DNA of 64,000 bases from Acanthosepion lycidas. Taxonomy: Eukaryota; Mollusca; Cephalopoda; Sepiida; Sepiidae. Made by a program: the position numbers and the translations under genes. The stretch is from the NCBI GenBank assembly GCA_963932145.1, contig OZ010595.1, forward strand, positions 78,168,252-78,232,251, read 5' to 3'. This document shows, piece by piece, positions 10,231 to 20,545 of the stretch. The notes below the pieces were generated by a model that saw only the letters and a list, made by a program, of their open reading frames with translations, was not told the DNA's origin and ran no database searches. Numbering within the stretch: position 1 is the stretch's first letter; each line of letters starts with the position of its first letter.

Positions 10231-10590
10231 GTTTATACTGCAACTATGCTGAGCAGACCTTAGTCACAGTTTCTGGGAAAGAGCTTGTTATCTAGCGTGA
10301 ACAACAATTTGAACAAAGCCAGCACGTTCAAACACTTGCCCACGATGAATTGTGACTTCGTGCTAGCACAGCTATCGATGGCTCCCAAGGGTTCCATCTA
10401 CCCTATTTTATTCGCAAGGTCAAACCGTGGTATGGTTTTACCGGACTCTGGGATCGACGCCTCCAGTCCGATAGCATCAGGAAGTCTGCTTCATGACAAA
10501 TCGAGCATGGTGGGATTCGAACCCGAGTCTCATAGTCCGAATGTTTACGTTCTAACCACTCGGTCACGTACCCATATTATATGTACATAC
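10231..10590 (-). mobile_element. SINE-E copy (tRNA-derived)
   Basis: On the minus strand, 10575-10505 reads GACCGAGTGGTTAGAACG (A-box region) and GGGTTCGAATCCCACCATGC (perfect B-box). It is about tRNA-sized but has no matching acceptor arm, and the sequence continues into a repeat body, so it is a SINE head and not a tRNA gene. A related fragment lies at 23980-24100. Confidence 0.75.
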
Positions 10591-10924
10591 TCGCCAATTA
10601 AACACCGGATCCCCTTCTAACGATCTCATGGATTTGTACCTGGCCGCTATTTCAGTCATATGACGCGGGTGATGGTTTTGTATCAACCAGTTTCAGATAG
10701 CTTCCATATCACATTGTATTCTAGTTTATTTCCATATGTTCATACATTGTACTGTACAATAAATGTTATAAATGAATTGTAAAATCCACTTTATATCCGG
10801 GACATTACTTCGGTTTGTATGTAAATATTTCTTTTTCACTTTATTTATTCATTAAATTTGTTTTGATTCGGTTTGAATAAGAGAAATCAATGAAGATCAA
10901 AATTCTCGCACAACGTATAATACT
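10591..10924. other. No gene recognised
   Basis: AT-rich anonymous DNA. Confidence 0.5.
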
Positions 10925-11190
10925 GTCTATTTTTTTTTTATCATTTCATCCCAAGCAAGGCAATAAGGGGCAAGGTGTTAATGAGTCCAAGAGAATATTA
11001 AAAAGTAAGAAAGAAATCGCTATTAAAGATAGAGAACAATAAATGAATAAACATTAAGAAGAAAGAAGATAACATTTCAATTTTTGAAGATCAAACTTGA
11101 CTGGGAAGCAAGAGGCAGAAATGAGTTCCACAAGCGAGATGTGCGAAAGAAGAAACTGTTAACATAGAACTTACGGTAACATCTTTCTTT
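10925..11190 (-). pseudogene. LINE-X 3' end
   Basis: Minus-strand translation near 11160-11110 gives a frameshifted version of 'RTSRLWNS', the usual non-LTR RT tail, followed by the LINE-X 3' terminus (plus strand 'ATCATTTCATCCCAAGCAAGG' class, 10939-10959). 5' truncated. Confidence 0.75.
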
Positions 11191-11291
11191 TTAATCAATT
11201 CACCCTAAGCCAGCCAATATGTCACGAAAAGAGTTGTGAAAAAGAACAGGAAACAAGGAATAAACCTCTACTCCTGTTCAAAATAACGGGG
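11190..11291 (-). pseudogene. Second LINE-X-like 3' terminus
   Basis: 'AATCAATTCACCCTAAGCCAG' class sequence at 11198 repeats the LINE-X terminus directly after the previous copy. The segment with 'AACAGGAAACA...CCTGTTCAAAA' also occurs at 14805-14865. Confidence 0.5.
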
Positions 11292-11405
11292 TGGATGTGG
11301 CACAAGGCCGAAAGTAAGGGACACCCAGTGAGGATTGAACTCACTACTCAGTCGTAATTGTTCTAGCAAGACAAGCTTGTTAACCATTACACCACCTCGA
11401 GGTGC
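11292..11405 (-). mobile_element. SINE-D copy (tRNA-derived)
   Basis: Minus strand: GGTGGTGTAATGGTTAACAA (A-box region), GTGAGTTCAATCCTCACTGG (B-box region), and tail 'CGGCCTTGTGCCACATCC'. Other copies: 25160 (minus), 43064 and 45060 (plus). Confidence 0.82.
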
Positions 11406-11524
11406 CCAGATCGGGGTGGAGATAGGCGAACGTATATACTTTTATTGAGGAAGAAAATAACAAATTAATCGTAAATAAAATTCATGAGTTTTGTCGAAGA
11501 CCGCAGATGCATTGATTGATTGAT

Positions 11525-11890
11525 TCTTATGGCTTATCAAACGTTTACAGGTTATTTAAATCCATAAAATTATCTTAGGTTCAGAGAAATTTTTAGAGAT
11601 AATAATGATTTGCTGAGACATGTCCTACTAATTAACCCATAGCTGGAGGGAGAAAAGGTGGATTCATACCTTTCCCAAAAGTATTTGTGCATAAGTGAAT
11701 ATAATGAAAGTCAGCTGGAATTGGAACTCGGCTCTCACATTTCAAAATCCCGAGACGTTATCCATTGCACCAACCGCACATCCAATTTTCCAGCATATGG
11801 TATTCTCAATGGTCACTCATCGTGGTAATAACCAGGATCTACGTTGCTTAACTATGGTGATCGTATGCGGACCTGTATTTCAACGTCGGG
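11525..11890 (-). mobile_element. SINE-B copy (5S-tRNA chimera)
   Basis: Minus strand from 11885: a longer stretch of 5S rRNA-like sequence ('GTTGAAATACAGGTCCGC', 'CGATCACCATAGTTAAGCAACG'), then the tRNA-like block 'GGATGTGCGGTTGGTGCAAT', then the shared body and the 3' end 'TTGATAAGCCATAAGAATC'. This copy keeps more of the 5S part than 7245-7595. Confidence 0.82.
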
Positions 11891-12304
11891 TGGATGTAAG
11901 AAGTATAGAGTTAAAACAAGGTTAAAAAAAAAAGAAGAAAACGTAAATTCAGTCCTAAACAGGAAAAAATTGCATATGCTTTTTTTTTAATGAGATATAA
12001 TTTGTCGTCGTAAGATCGGGGTTTAAATCTGAATGTCGTTAAGTGAGGATTAACTCTTAACAAGAATATTACAAGTAGATGAAATACAGAAAAGCATGTT
12101 TCAACATGCTCCTAATTGATCTACAAGTATAGCTACGCAATAGAACTAATATGAAAAATCAATGTCTATAAGCAACACAGCACGAGCATTATTATTGATT
12201 CTAGCAATAATATTAATAATTAATAATGGTGCCGGATTGAATTTTGATGTGTGAAAGTAAAGTTGGCTTTGAAAACTATTGGTAAGATGTTAATAGTAAT
12301 ATTC

Positions 12305-12598
12305 AGTCAGTTATACGCCATGGGGGATACACACTTAAGCGATCATCTATCTTTCGATACATGACTGACGAGGCAGATTTTTTCCCGCAATGGATTGCCA
12401 CTTCTTTCTGCCGTAGACCAGTTGCTATCCAAGGCTTTAGAACCCAGTCTGCTATTTACCCATGGCGGGGTGAGAAGTAGAGGGTTCATACCTTTCCCCG
12501 GGATATTAGCACGTAAGTGAAAGTAACAAATTCGAACACGTTCCTCCAATTCCTCAATCCGGACCGCCTATCCATTACTCCACCATACTCGTCTATGG
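12305..12598 (-). mobile_element. SINE-C copy
   Basis: Reverse-strand match to 8345-8910: 'TGACTGACGAGGCAGATTTT', 'GTCTGCTATTTACCCATGG', 'TTCATACCTTTCCC', 'CCTATCCATTACTCCACC' (plus strand) give the body and tRNA-like head. Confidence 0.83.
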
Positions 12599-12599
12599 T

Positions 12600-13095
12600 G
12601 CGTAGGAGAGTAAGGGTAATTGTGATATTTCCGGCTAATAGTGATATTAAGCCTTTTAAATGCAGGAAACATACGGTAGTCAGTGACCAAAGAGAGTTAC
12701 TGTCTTTTGAAATATATAAATTATTTCTCTTAAAACAGTTTTTTCAGGAAAATAAGCTTCTCAAGTCTACTATCAGTTACTTCTATTTCTAATACTAATA
12801 ACAGTAGGTAACTCGGAAAATATTCTAAAGTCACAGCATAGCATGATGAAAAAAAGCTCAAATCTTGATAACAAAGTTTTCTCGTCAGAATATTTGTTAT
12901 TATTAAGCGGAAAGATCAAAAAATTATCTAATTAAATGTTTTAATCCTTTCTAGCACGTTCGAAATTTTAGTTAAAAATCTTATTTTTCTTACATCTGCG
13001 CTGTAAAGACTAGAGGGATTTTTAGCGTCATTTTTTTTTTTTGCTGTTAAAACATTGTTTTGGAAATTCTGGCAAAAATCAAATACATGTCAGAT
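12600..13095. other. Anonymous; includes a segment repeated near 41320-41425
   Basis: No gene. 12700-12800 ('TTCTCTTAAAACAGTTTTTT', 'AATAAGCTTCTCAAGT') resembles 41330-41420 ('TTGTTAAAACGCTTTTTTTC', 'AATAGATTTCCCAAGT'), so both probably belong to an old repeat. Confidence 0.45.
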
Positions 13096-13100
13096 TTTAC

Positions 13101-13620
13101 ACTATTTACAATATTCGGACTATTGTCTTACTCTTTGTCGCCATATATATTACAACGTTTTGCCTGTTGTACGCTCCGGTCTTCTTCAGGTGGTTGGAAT
13201 GTCGAACTGAACTCTTTATTTCGTTCACTGGGGTAGACTGTTCTATTTCCAGGTGCCATGTTTTAATGGATGTCAGTTGTCAGTTATTTCCTATTAATTC
13301 CCCTCGCCAAGTTCTCTACTGCCTTAACCGTTTATTGAACTCACACTCACATGGCACAGTGGGTAAAGGCGTTGGTTGTGAGTTCAATACCCAGTTAAGG
13401 CAGTGGAGAACTTGGAGAGGGGAATTAACAGGAGATAACTGATAACTGATATCCATTAGACATGGCACGTGGAACTAGAACACTCTACTCCAGTGAGCGA
13501 AATAAAGGGTACAGTTCGACATTCAAACCAACTGAAGAAGGCCGGAGCGAACAACGGCCGAAATGTTGTAATAAATATGGCGACAAAGATGAGGATAATC
13601 GTCCGAATAATGTAAATAGT
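13101..13620. mobile_element. Inverted pair of tRNA-headed element F (245-bp arms)
   Basis: 13101-13345 is the reverse complement of about 13376-13620, with a ~30-bp centre containing TGGCACAGTGG, a perfect A-box match. Each arm runs from a B-box-like GTGAGTTCAATACCC outward through 'GGGAATTAACAGGAGATAAC', 'CATGGCACGTGGAACTAG', 'GAAATAAAGGGT' to a tail with CTGAAGAAGGCC...GGCCGAAA and 'GTCCGAATAATGTAAATAGT'. The short frames here are incidental. An RNA crossing both arms would form a long hairpin. Confidence 0.88.
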
Positions 13621-13639
13621 GTACATAATACCTCATCTC

Positions 13640-13785
13640 AGAAATATAGACAGATACGGAAGAAGGCCGGAGGGTACAACGGCTGAAACTTTGTAATAAA
13701 TATGGCGACAAAGATGAGGATAATCGTCCGAATAATGTAAATAGTGTACATAATATCTCATCTTAGAAATATAGACAGATGATGT
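13640..13785 (+). repeat. Tandem duplicate of the element F tail
   Basis: Repeats 'GAAGAAGGCCGGAG', 'CGGCTGAAACTTTGTAATAA' and 'ATGAGGATAATCGTCCG' about 117 bp after the tail at 13536-13635. It ends with 'ATATAGACAGATGATG'. The tail monomer is therefore present twice in tandem on this side. Confidence 0.8.
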
Positions 13786-14074
13786 CAGATTGTAATGCAA
13801 TCTTCCGGACTTATTATCGAAAGAATGATATTATTTTTGAAATTATTTTTTTAGAAAATCTTGGTAAAATATATTTTCTTTTACAGCTGTTATCCCAACT
13901 TATTTTTATGAAAGTTCGAAAAATTAAAATCTCAAATTCTTCATATTTATATTAGTTAAAAGCTGAATGCCTTGGAGAATTTAAATGATTAATTTGTTTT
14001 CGTCAAATTAACACAACATTTGCACAAAGTATTCCTGGTATTAAAACCTATTTTTACACCTTTACATTTTGTGG

Positions 14075-14275
14075 GTTAACTATTTGCCCATAGCTGGGAC
14101 CCTAACAGGTGCTACCACCACGGGTCAGGTTGGATCTGGGAACAGCAGTAATCAAGAGTCGGTTCCACACTCTTCAAAACCTCCTGATAAGAGGTTTGCT
14201 GTCGGATGCAGTTTGTCGTTTTACCCAGAATGCGAATGTAGTTTATCAACATACCTTCCTTAAGATCGGGTTTAA
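14075..14275 (-). mobile_element. SINE-A copy, truncated
   Basis: Plus-strand 'TTTGCCCATAGCTGGGACCC', 'CTAACAGGTGCTACCACCAC', 'GGTTTGCTGTCGGATGCAG' and 'TCGTTTTACCCAGAATG' are the reverse of the SINE-A body at 18650-18800. Frames at 14069-14327 are incidental. Confidence 0.75.
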
Positions 14276-14704
14276 AGCCTTATATAGATGTTATTTTATG
14301 CGTGTTATATTCGAGCCGTGTATATAGACAGGACGTGCCATTTTACTTCCACAGATACGAAATAACCACATTTTTTTTCCTATTTGAAAGAATGTCCCAC
14401 AGCTTTTTCCCTAGAACTGTTATTGCAGATCATCCGTCGTGATTGTTGCTTCTTTGTATAGAATGTAAACCTTTTCAAGTCAGGAAAATGGTTATCTATT
14501 CTCCTCATTCTAAAAATTTTCACTTTTCTCCTTCACGTTTTTCATTCATATTACATATCACGTTACAATTTTAACATTACCACTCTACCTTGTGTGACCC
14601 TTGGGCTTGTGACTGAATTCATTTCATATACGTGACTGCTACACTTGCAAGCAATGCTTATTATTTACTAGAATACCACGTGGTAGTATTTTGGGAGCCT
14701 TTTA
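14276..14704. other. No gene recognised
   Basis: Anonymous AT-rich sequence; no frames or motifs of note. Confidence 0.5.
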
Positions 14705-14870
14705 ATGTTAATTTTTTAAATTAATTCATCACCAGGAGAACGATAAAGCCACTAATGCGTAAGAGAGTTACTGAGAGTGAAAGAGAATGAACAAGACTTT
14801 AGAATGAACCGGAAGTCCAGTTCTAAACAGGAAACATAGGATAAATCTCTATACCTGTTCAAAAAGCTTG
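14705..14870 (-). pseudogene. LINE-X-like 3' end, decayed
   Basis: 'TTAATTCATCACCAGGAGAACG' class terminus followed by 'GTTACTGAGAGTGAAAGAGAA', matching the LINE-X 3' UTR at 6840-6885 and 28650. No coding part retained. Confidence 0.6.
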
Positions 14871-15370
14871 TTAGGGAGTGTGCAAATGGTTTGATGTTGA
14901 TTATTAGGACGAGATATACCCACCATTTGTACAATTCTAGTTACAGCTATACCTTGCCCTAAATCGTTAATTGGTTCCAGAGTCCACGACAGGTTAAAGA
15001 ACGACATAAAATAATTACATTATAAACCGCAGGTAAGAACCCCCATTGCCTATTACAGTATTTACGATATGTAAGTACAGTATTCTCTTCATGACACACA
15101 GCTCGAAAGAGAAAAAAACCGGAAGAGACAATTACTTTAGAGTTCCCGTGTTTTTATATTCAAGAGCTGCTGCTTATAATTTTATTTTAGGCTTGCTTGT
15201 GTTATTATGTTTAAGGTCAATACACATATAACGCACAGGATTGCTAAATAATTCACATTCGATGTGAAATTTAGTATTTTGCCTCGAGGAGTGTCGATTA
15301 ACCTTGCCAGTTAGGCAATAAACTTTTAAACTTGGAAACAGTTATAATTAATAACACATTGATACAAAAA

Positions 15371-15643
15371 TCAATTACTACTTCCTATTTTAATTGACTT
15401 AACAAAAATCGATGAACTTGACTCAGTGATATTTGCTTCACAATGTGCGATATTAATTTTGCTGGCGTCATGGATAGCGTGATTAATGACTGCTAAATTG
15501 TTGGGTAAAATTTTAATGCTGTTTCTTAGACTGGCGGAGCGATATTTGTTTCTTGCAATAAAATTATTAAAGTCATTTGTATAAATTTTAAAATGCTTTT
15601 CTTTTTCACAGAAAATTCGGTGGAAAATCGTTACTGGATACAA
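15371..15643 (-). CDS. Unrecognised 90-codon open frame
   Basis: Minus-strand frame of mixed composition, not simple repeat: basic and Asn/Ile-rich, no signal peptide, no cysteine cluster and no domain I can name. Flanking 14871-15370 is anonymous. It might be a relic of a transposable element. No promoter, splice site or neighbour supports a gene; I list it only because its composition is not low-complexity. Confidence 0.15.
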   Translation of the reverse strand: MYPVTIFHRIFCEKEKHFKIYTNDFNNFIARNKYRSASLRNSIKILPNNLAVINHAIHDASKINIAHCEANITESSSSIFVKSIKIGSSN

Positions 15644-15664
15644 ATAAACTTATATATAAAGTAA

Positions 15665-16732
15665 AGTTTACATGTGTTTGTGCGTGTGTGTTTCCAAGCA
15701 ACTCCTCCACTCCTACTGGTCCGATTTCAATGATTCATAACTAATTCAAAATCCCTAGAAAAGTTAGGTGCAGGGGACGATTTTCATTGAGCTCAGATGC
15801 AGGGTTGCCAGAATATGCGAGGTTAAAAATATATATTAATATATTATACTAGGCATTATCGTTGCTTGCATGGTTCAAGGGGAGTAATACGAGCGGCATT
15901 TAAACTCTCTACTGTGGAGGCTCCTTGGTTTGGCCATCATCACAATAGCTAGGGAGAAGTAGATGCAAAAGGCATCAATAAACTACAGAAAAACTCAAAA
16001 TTGAACGCTGCATTTATGTATTGAATTAATGTTTAAGCTTATCGTTTAAAAGTTCAACGATAATTCTTTTGTTGCCAATTAATGTAAAGACGATTTGATG
16101 TGTGTAGATCCTTATTTTCCGTTACAAATAATTATTGTTATTTCATGGGTGACAAAACAGCAGACAATTTATAAGATAAAATTAATACAGTGTAAAGATC
16201 GAAAAAATAAAATTTAGAATTACTTATACACTTAACACTGCGAATTTTTTCTAAGTTCTGTACTAAACATTAAATTTGTTACGAAAAAAGTACTAAACAA
16301 AAGGAACACAAAACGATCAGCTTTAAAAAAAGGACTCGTAACTGGAAAAACCGAAAGATAAAAGAATGTTAACAACAAATACTTTTTCACACCCAACACA
16401 GTTCTGCGGAATCAGAATCAACGTTGAGTTTAAGCAAGCGAATGAGCCAATTGGAGTAATTTTTCCCATTTATGACGAATGCAGCTATCGATATTTTTTC
16501 CATGCTAGCATGAGAGTTAACATTCGTGTCAGTCAGCTATAGGCTCTCACTCTGGCCAGTAGAAAATGGCCGCAAACTACATGAAAACTGCCGTAGAAGC
16601 ATGAAAAATCGATTATTTCCACTATTGATAGGATTTGGGAAATGCAATGTCTGTCTTAACCTTTCCACTAACTTGGAGTATGCGCATGTAAATTTTGGTG
16701 CACATCCGTCGAAAATTGCGGCCGTGCATTCG

Positions 16733-16783
<51 letters not shown>

Positions 16784-16830
16784 CACACACACACACACAT
16801 CTTGCCTTTTATAGATAGAGATTTCAGAAA
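15665..16830 (+). mobile_element. R1150 repeat, longest copy
   Basis: Begins with a (TG)-rich stretch ('TGTGTTTGTGCGTGTGTGTT') and 'CAACTCCTCCACTCCTACTG', ends in (CA)n and 'TTGCCTTTTATAGATAGAG'. The first half matches 1255-1850 in inverse orientation; the second half matches 4995-5635. No coding part. It could be the 3' region of an RTE-like LINE or a non-autonomous element. Confidence 0.7.
16735..16799. repeat. (CA)n microsatellite
   Basis: CA array with a single CG interruption, part of the R1150 3' end. It produces Thr-His and Cys-Val frames that are not genes. Confidence 0.95.
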
Positions 16831-16894
16831 TACTACATATTTCCAACAACCTCTGTGGCTGTTTATTAAGAGATATTTTTCTATTTTATAATTA

Positions 16895-17065
16895 TTTACA
16901 TTATTTACATGGGTCTATTGTATTCAGCATTTTTTGTTATTCCAACGTTTCAACCGTTGTGCCAATCGGCCTTCATCAGGTGTATATCGCTCAGTGCAAA
17001 CTACAAGGAATTTCGAATTTAATCTTTAGGACTAGACTTGATATCCCTAGACATGGGCGGTAGAA
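16895..17065 (-). mobile_element. Solo element F / Penelope-type tail, diverged
   Basis: Minus strand contains 'CCTGATGAAGGCCGATTGGC' and 'ACAACGGTTGAAACGTTGGAA', the same CTGA(A/T)GAAGGCC...GAAACGTT layout as the element F tails. No tRNA head follows. Confidence 0.6.
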
Positions 17066-17224
17066 TTAGAACAAAAACTTCCACTGTAGATTAAATAAAA
17101 TTAAATTATTTTTTTGTGGCTATTATCCTTAAATTTTATTGTTTTAATTCCTTCGCACAAGGTTACAAAGACTGCAAAACTGCTTCATTCCAAATATCGA
17201 AAGAGAAATCTCAGACACGATTCA

Positions 17225-17330
17225 TATTTTCTCGCTCTTCCCTTCTTCTTATTCTTCTTCTTCTTCCGCCTTCATCTTCTTCTTCGCCTCCTCCTCCTCC
17301 TCCTCCTCCTTCTTCTTCTCCTTTCGCCCT
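17225..17330 (+). repeat. (TTC)n/(TCC)n pyrimidine tract
   Basis: Interrupted TTC and TCC repeats; the Leu/Ser/Pro-rich frames across it are artefacts. Confidence 0.9.
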
Positions 17331-17600
17331 TAAACCCGGAACGAATAGTTAGGGCCTGGCAACCATTCGCCCCCATCTGTCACGGCCGTGTTCCAGTGCC
17401 TGGGTCTCTGTGAATGATTTCTTGGTGTGCTCATGCTGTTGCGTGTTTTAGGCGTTTTAACCCGGCGGATCCATTCCTCTCAAAATAGGTGGCTCGCCTT
17501 GAGGAAACCTTTCGCTCTGGCCAGTGACCTGTGTCGAGGAGGTCCTTCGCTCAATTGTGCCGTGTTAGGAAACGTCAATTCCGTGAACATTTGTCTATTT
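17331..17600. other. GC-richer block of unknown nature
   Basis: After the TTC tract the base composition becomes noticeably richer in G and C ('CCCGGAACGAATAGTTAGGG', 'CACGGCCGTGTTCCAGTGCC', 'TTTTAACCCGGCGGATCC'). No family or domain is recognised in any frame. It could be a relic of a distinct repeat. Confidence 0.3.
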
Positions 17601-18374
17601 ATATCTATTGTGTATCAAGCAATAACTCATCGATTTAAAATACCGTATTTTATACAAGATGAGACCGTTATGAAACTTTAATTTCAAACAACATTTCCCA
17701 GCACATTTTATTTTAATGTTCGCGCTTGAAAGCATCATATATGGCGCGATTTGAATGCTTTTTAATTGTAATCGTCCAGATTCTTTTGAGACAGAAAAAA
17801 AGAATAAAACCCAAAAATCTATTTAATCCTAATATCAAATTTAGGTTCTTCATTCTCTCTTTTGTATCAATGCGTGAAATATCAGCCAATGCTTGTTCAC
17901 GTGGCGTTAAAATGGATGAACACCAGTAATAAAAGCCGGAGAAGACATTACGTAAGGTTGATTGAGTTTAATTAGCAAAAGTCAAAGCGACTCTTTCTTC
18001 TTCGACGTTTTGATTAGTAAAAACATCCGTTGATCAAAGCCGATGACACTTGCAGAGTAGAGATGAGCTGTAGAAAAACGTGATTTCTCAAATCGGAGAA
18101 AAATGCGAATAAAAATTACTTAACGTGCAATTTGAAGATCAATGATCCATTTTTCCTTCACCTGAGAAAAAAAAAATCTTAAATTGTATCGATCGAATTC
18201 TCAAGAATGAAAAAAAATCAAAAACAAAAAAATTAGTTGAAATGAAAGTACCACTGCGTTCCGTTCAAAGCGAATTTAAATTGAAAGAAAAAAAAATTCA
18301 TTTTGGAGACGAGTCAATTTTACAATTTTTAGAGGGGAAAAATGCTCATGATAGAATTATCTGTTTTCTTATAT
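17601..18374. other. No gene recognised
   Basis: AT-rich anonymous DNA with short frames only. Confidence 0.5.
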
Positions 18375-18505
18375 TGAATAGTCCTAGGTATGACGATAAA
18401 CTACATCTGGCAGCAAGGTCTCTGCTCGGGAGATTGGAGGTTTTGAGGTGCGTGGTACCACCACAAGTGCTGTTGTTCCCAGGTCATACATAAACCGAAT
18501 TTTCA
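18375..18505 (+). mobile_element. SINE-A copy, truncated
   Basis: 'CTAGGTATGACGATAAACTA', 'CAGCAAGGTCTCTGCTCGGG', 'TTGTTCCCAGGTCATAC'. The rest of the element is missing or replaced. Confidence 0.7.
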
Positions 18506-18639
18506 CACTTGTTATGGTCCAAACCATGGGCAAAATAATGAACCTCACAATTATATGAAAATATAAAAATTCATATGTCATAGTAGAAATATCATTATTA
18601 TATTTAATACAAAAGAATAAGCAACGATACATATTTATA

Positions 18640-18970
18640 GTGTCGTCCGAGGTAAAACGTTAAACTACATTTACGTCCTGGGTAAGACGTTAAACTACGT
18701 CCAACAGCAAGACCTCTGATTAGGAGGTTTTGTGGAGTGTGGAACCACCTCTTAATTGCTGGTGTTCCCAGGTCCAACCTGACCCGGGGTTGTAGCACCT
18801 GTTAGGGTTCCAGCAATACTTTTTTGAAAAAAAATATTACCAGCAATACAATTTTGAAGGAAATATATTACCAGAAACAGATTTTTGACAAAACAAAATA
18901 TTACAAGCTATAAAATTTTGTCAGCATTAAATAACCCATTGAGGTTGATATGTCGTAATCAAGTAAATGC
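18640..18970 (+). mobile_element. SINE-A copy, with 3' end
   Basis: 'GTCCTGGGTAAGACGTTAAA', 'CACCTCTTAATTGCTGGTG', 'GTAGCACCTGTTAGGGTTCC', then AATATTACCAGCAAT-type internal repeats and the 3' end 'TTAAATAACCCATTGAGGTT' at about 18930. Confidence 0.82.
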
Positions 18971-19244
18971 TTAAAGACTCAACTTATAAACGATCAATGA
19001 TGACTAAAAAAACACTTATATTAAGAAATTTCATTGCACACAACTGGCATCGATAATATAATTATTTTTGCTCGTTATGGCCTCAAACGATTGGGAACTT
19101 AAACTGGAGATTAAGTGAAAGTAAATTTGCTTAAAACTGCCGCACTCTTCTCAATGTCCGGAACATTTTCCAAATGATTTCGTCTGGATAGTTCTCAAAT
19201 TGTTTCTTATATTATTCTATTTTTCCAAAAGTTCTTTTGAGCCG
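18971..19244. other. No gene recognised
   Basis: Anonymous. Confidence 0.5.
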
Positions 19245-19330
19245 TGGTCAATATATATATATATATATAGCTATTTTCTAAGCGTAGCTTAGATGTGGCA
19301 CAAGGCCGAAAAGTATGGGGGCACTTAGTA
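19245..19330 (-). mobile_element. SINE-D tail fragment after (TA)n
   Basis: (TA)n at 19247-19269, then 'CTAAGCGTAGCTTAGATGTGGCACAAGGCCG', the reverse of the SINE-D tail (quoted in two overlapping parts: CTAAGCGTAGCTTAG and GATGTGGCACAAGGCCG). The head is absent. Confidence 0.6.
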
Positions 19331-19661
19331 CAATAGCGTGTAAAAACAGTTCAACTATTTTTATATATCCAAGCGCTTTCGGCTATTCTTTTAGCCGTTG
19401 CTCTAACGTTTATTGTGTGTATGATGACGGTTATGTTTCAAATTATTACTACTCTATAAACCATACCCATCCCATTAACTGCTAACTAAAAATAATAGAA
19501 AACAAACTAGAAAAATTTATAAAAAAAATGAAGTGAAAATAAATGTTTTTAAACCAACAGTTTAACACAGATGCCAGAATAATTTGAATCACAACCCTTA
19601 TCACCCACACAATAAACGTTTTGATAATACAGTGGACCATAATGCACTGCTGACTAGCATG

Positions 19662-19662
<1 letters not shown>

Positions 19663-19705
<43 letters not shown>

Positions 19706-19852
19706 TCGATCTAAAGCATAACATCCATAGCCTGAAGATTAGGTTTAAGCATGAAACAGACAGTCACCGCTGGGTGTTGACCTTAACGTCTACTTTTATA
19801 TCTACATACTCTCTGTCTCTGATATTGAGCAATTTAATCCATAAATATAGCA

Positions 19853-19927
<75 letters not shown>
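19663..19927. repeat. Two long (TA)n arrays
   Basis: TA arrays at about 19663-19704 and 19856-19927; 19705-19855 between them is anonymous. Confidence 0.95.
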
Positions 19928-19929
<2 letters not shown>

Positions 19930-20249
19930 TATGAATATATGAACCATGTTTAGTTAGTCTCCTTCGATGGTTTGATCTATCTTTCAAATTCCCATAGATT
20001 TCAAATTTATTTATTTCCAACGTGTGGCTATTATATTTGTTTTTCAGTGTAAAATCGAAATCGCTTACAAAATTGCAAGTGGGTCACTCTTTTGTGTTTA
20101 ATTTTATTTTTGTGTAAAAATTCGACTGGGCTATGTTTTGATGCGATATACGTCTCGTCTTTTTGTTCAAATGAGTGACATTTGCGATTTAAAATAAAAT
20201 GTGTCTTTTTACTATTTGCCTTGTTGTAATTAGTGTTTCCATGAAAGAA

Positions 20250-20428
20250 GAATGTTCAAAAGCGAAAGTGGATTAGCGTGAGAGACAGAAAAGTTTTTAA
20301 AAAAGTATGGAGGAAGAGATTGGAAAGGTAAATCCTGTAAGGGATTGAAAGCGAGAGTGAATAATACGAATGGATAGATAGGTTAAGATAACGACAGATA
20401 GCGTGGAAGAGAGACAGAGGAGAGAGAG

Positions 20429-20462
<34 letters not shown>

Positions 20463-20545
20463 TGATATATAGAAAACAATGTCAAAAGATATTTGAGTGA
20501 TAAAGAGAGACAGAGATAATATAAACGATATATATATATATATCA
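20250..20545 (+). repeat. Purine-rich tract with (GAAA)n
   Basis: Mostly purine on the plus strand with a GAAA array at about 20429-20462 and a short TA array at 20528-20540. Minus-strand frames here are artefacts. 20546-21080 is anonymous apart from a TA run near 20717-20737. Confidence 0.85.

Noticed and set aside
10505-10580. Functional tRNA gene on the minus strand
   Set aside because: B-box perfect, but no acceptor stem pairing and body follows as in a SINE.
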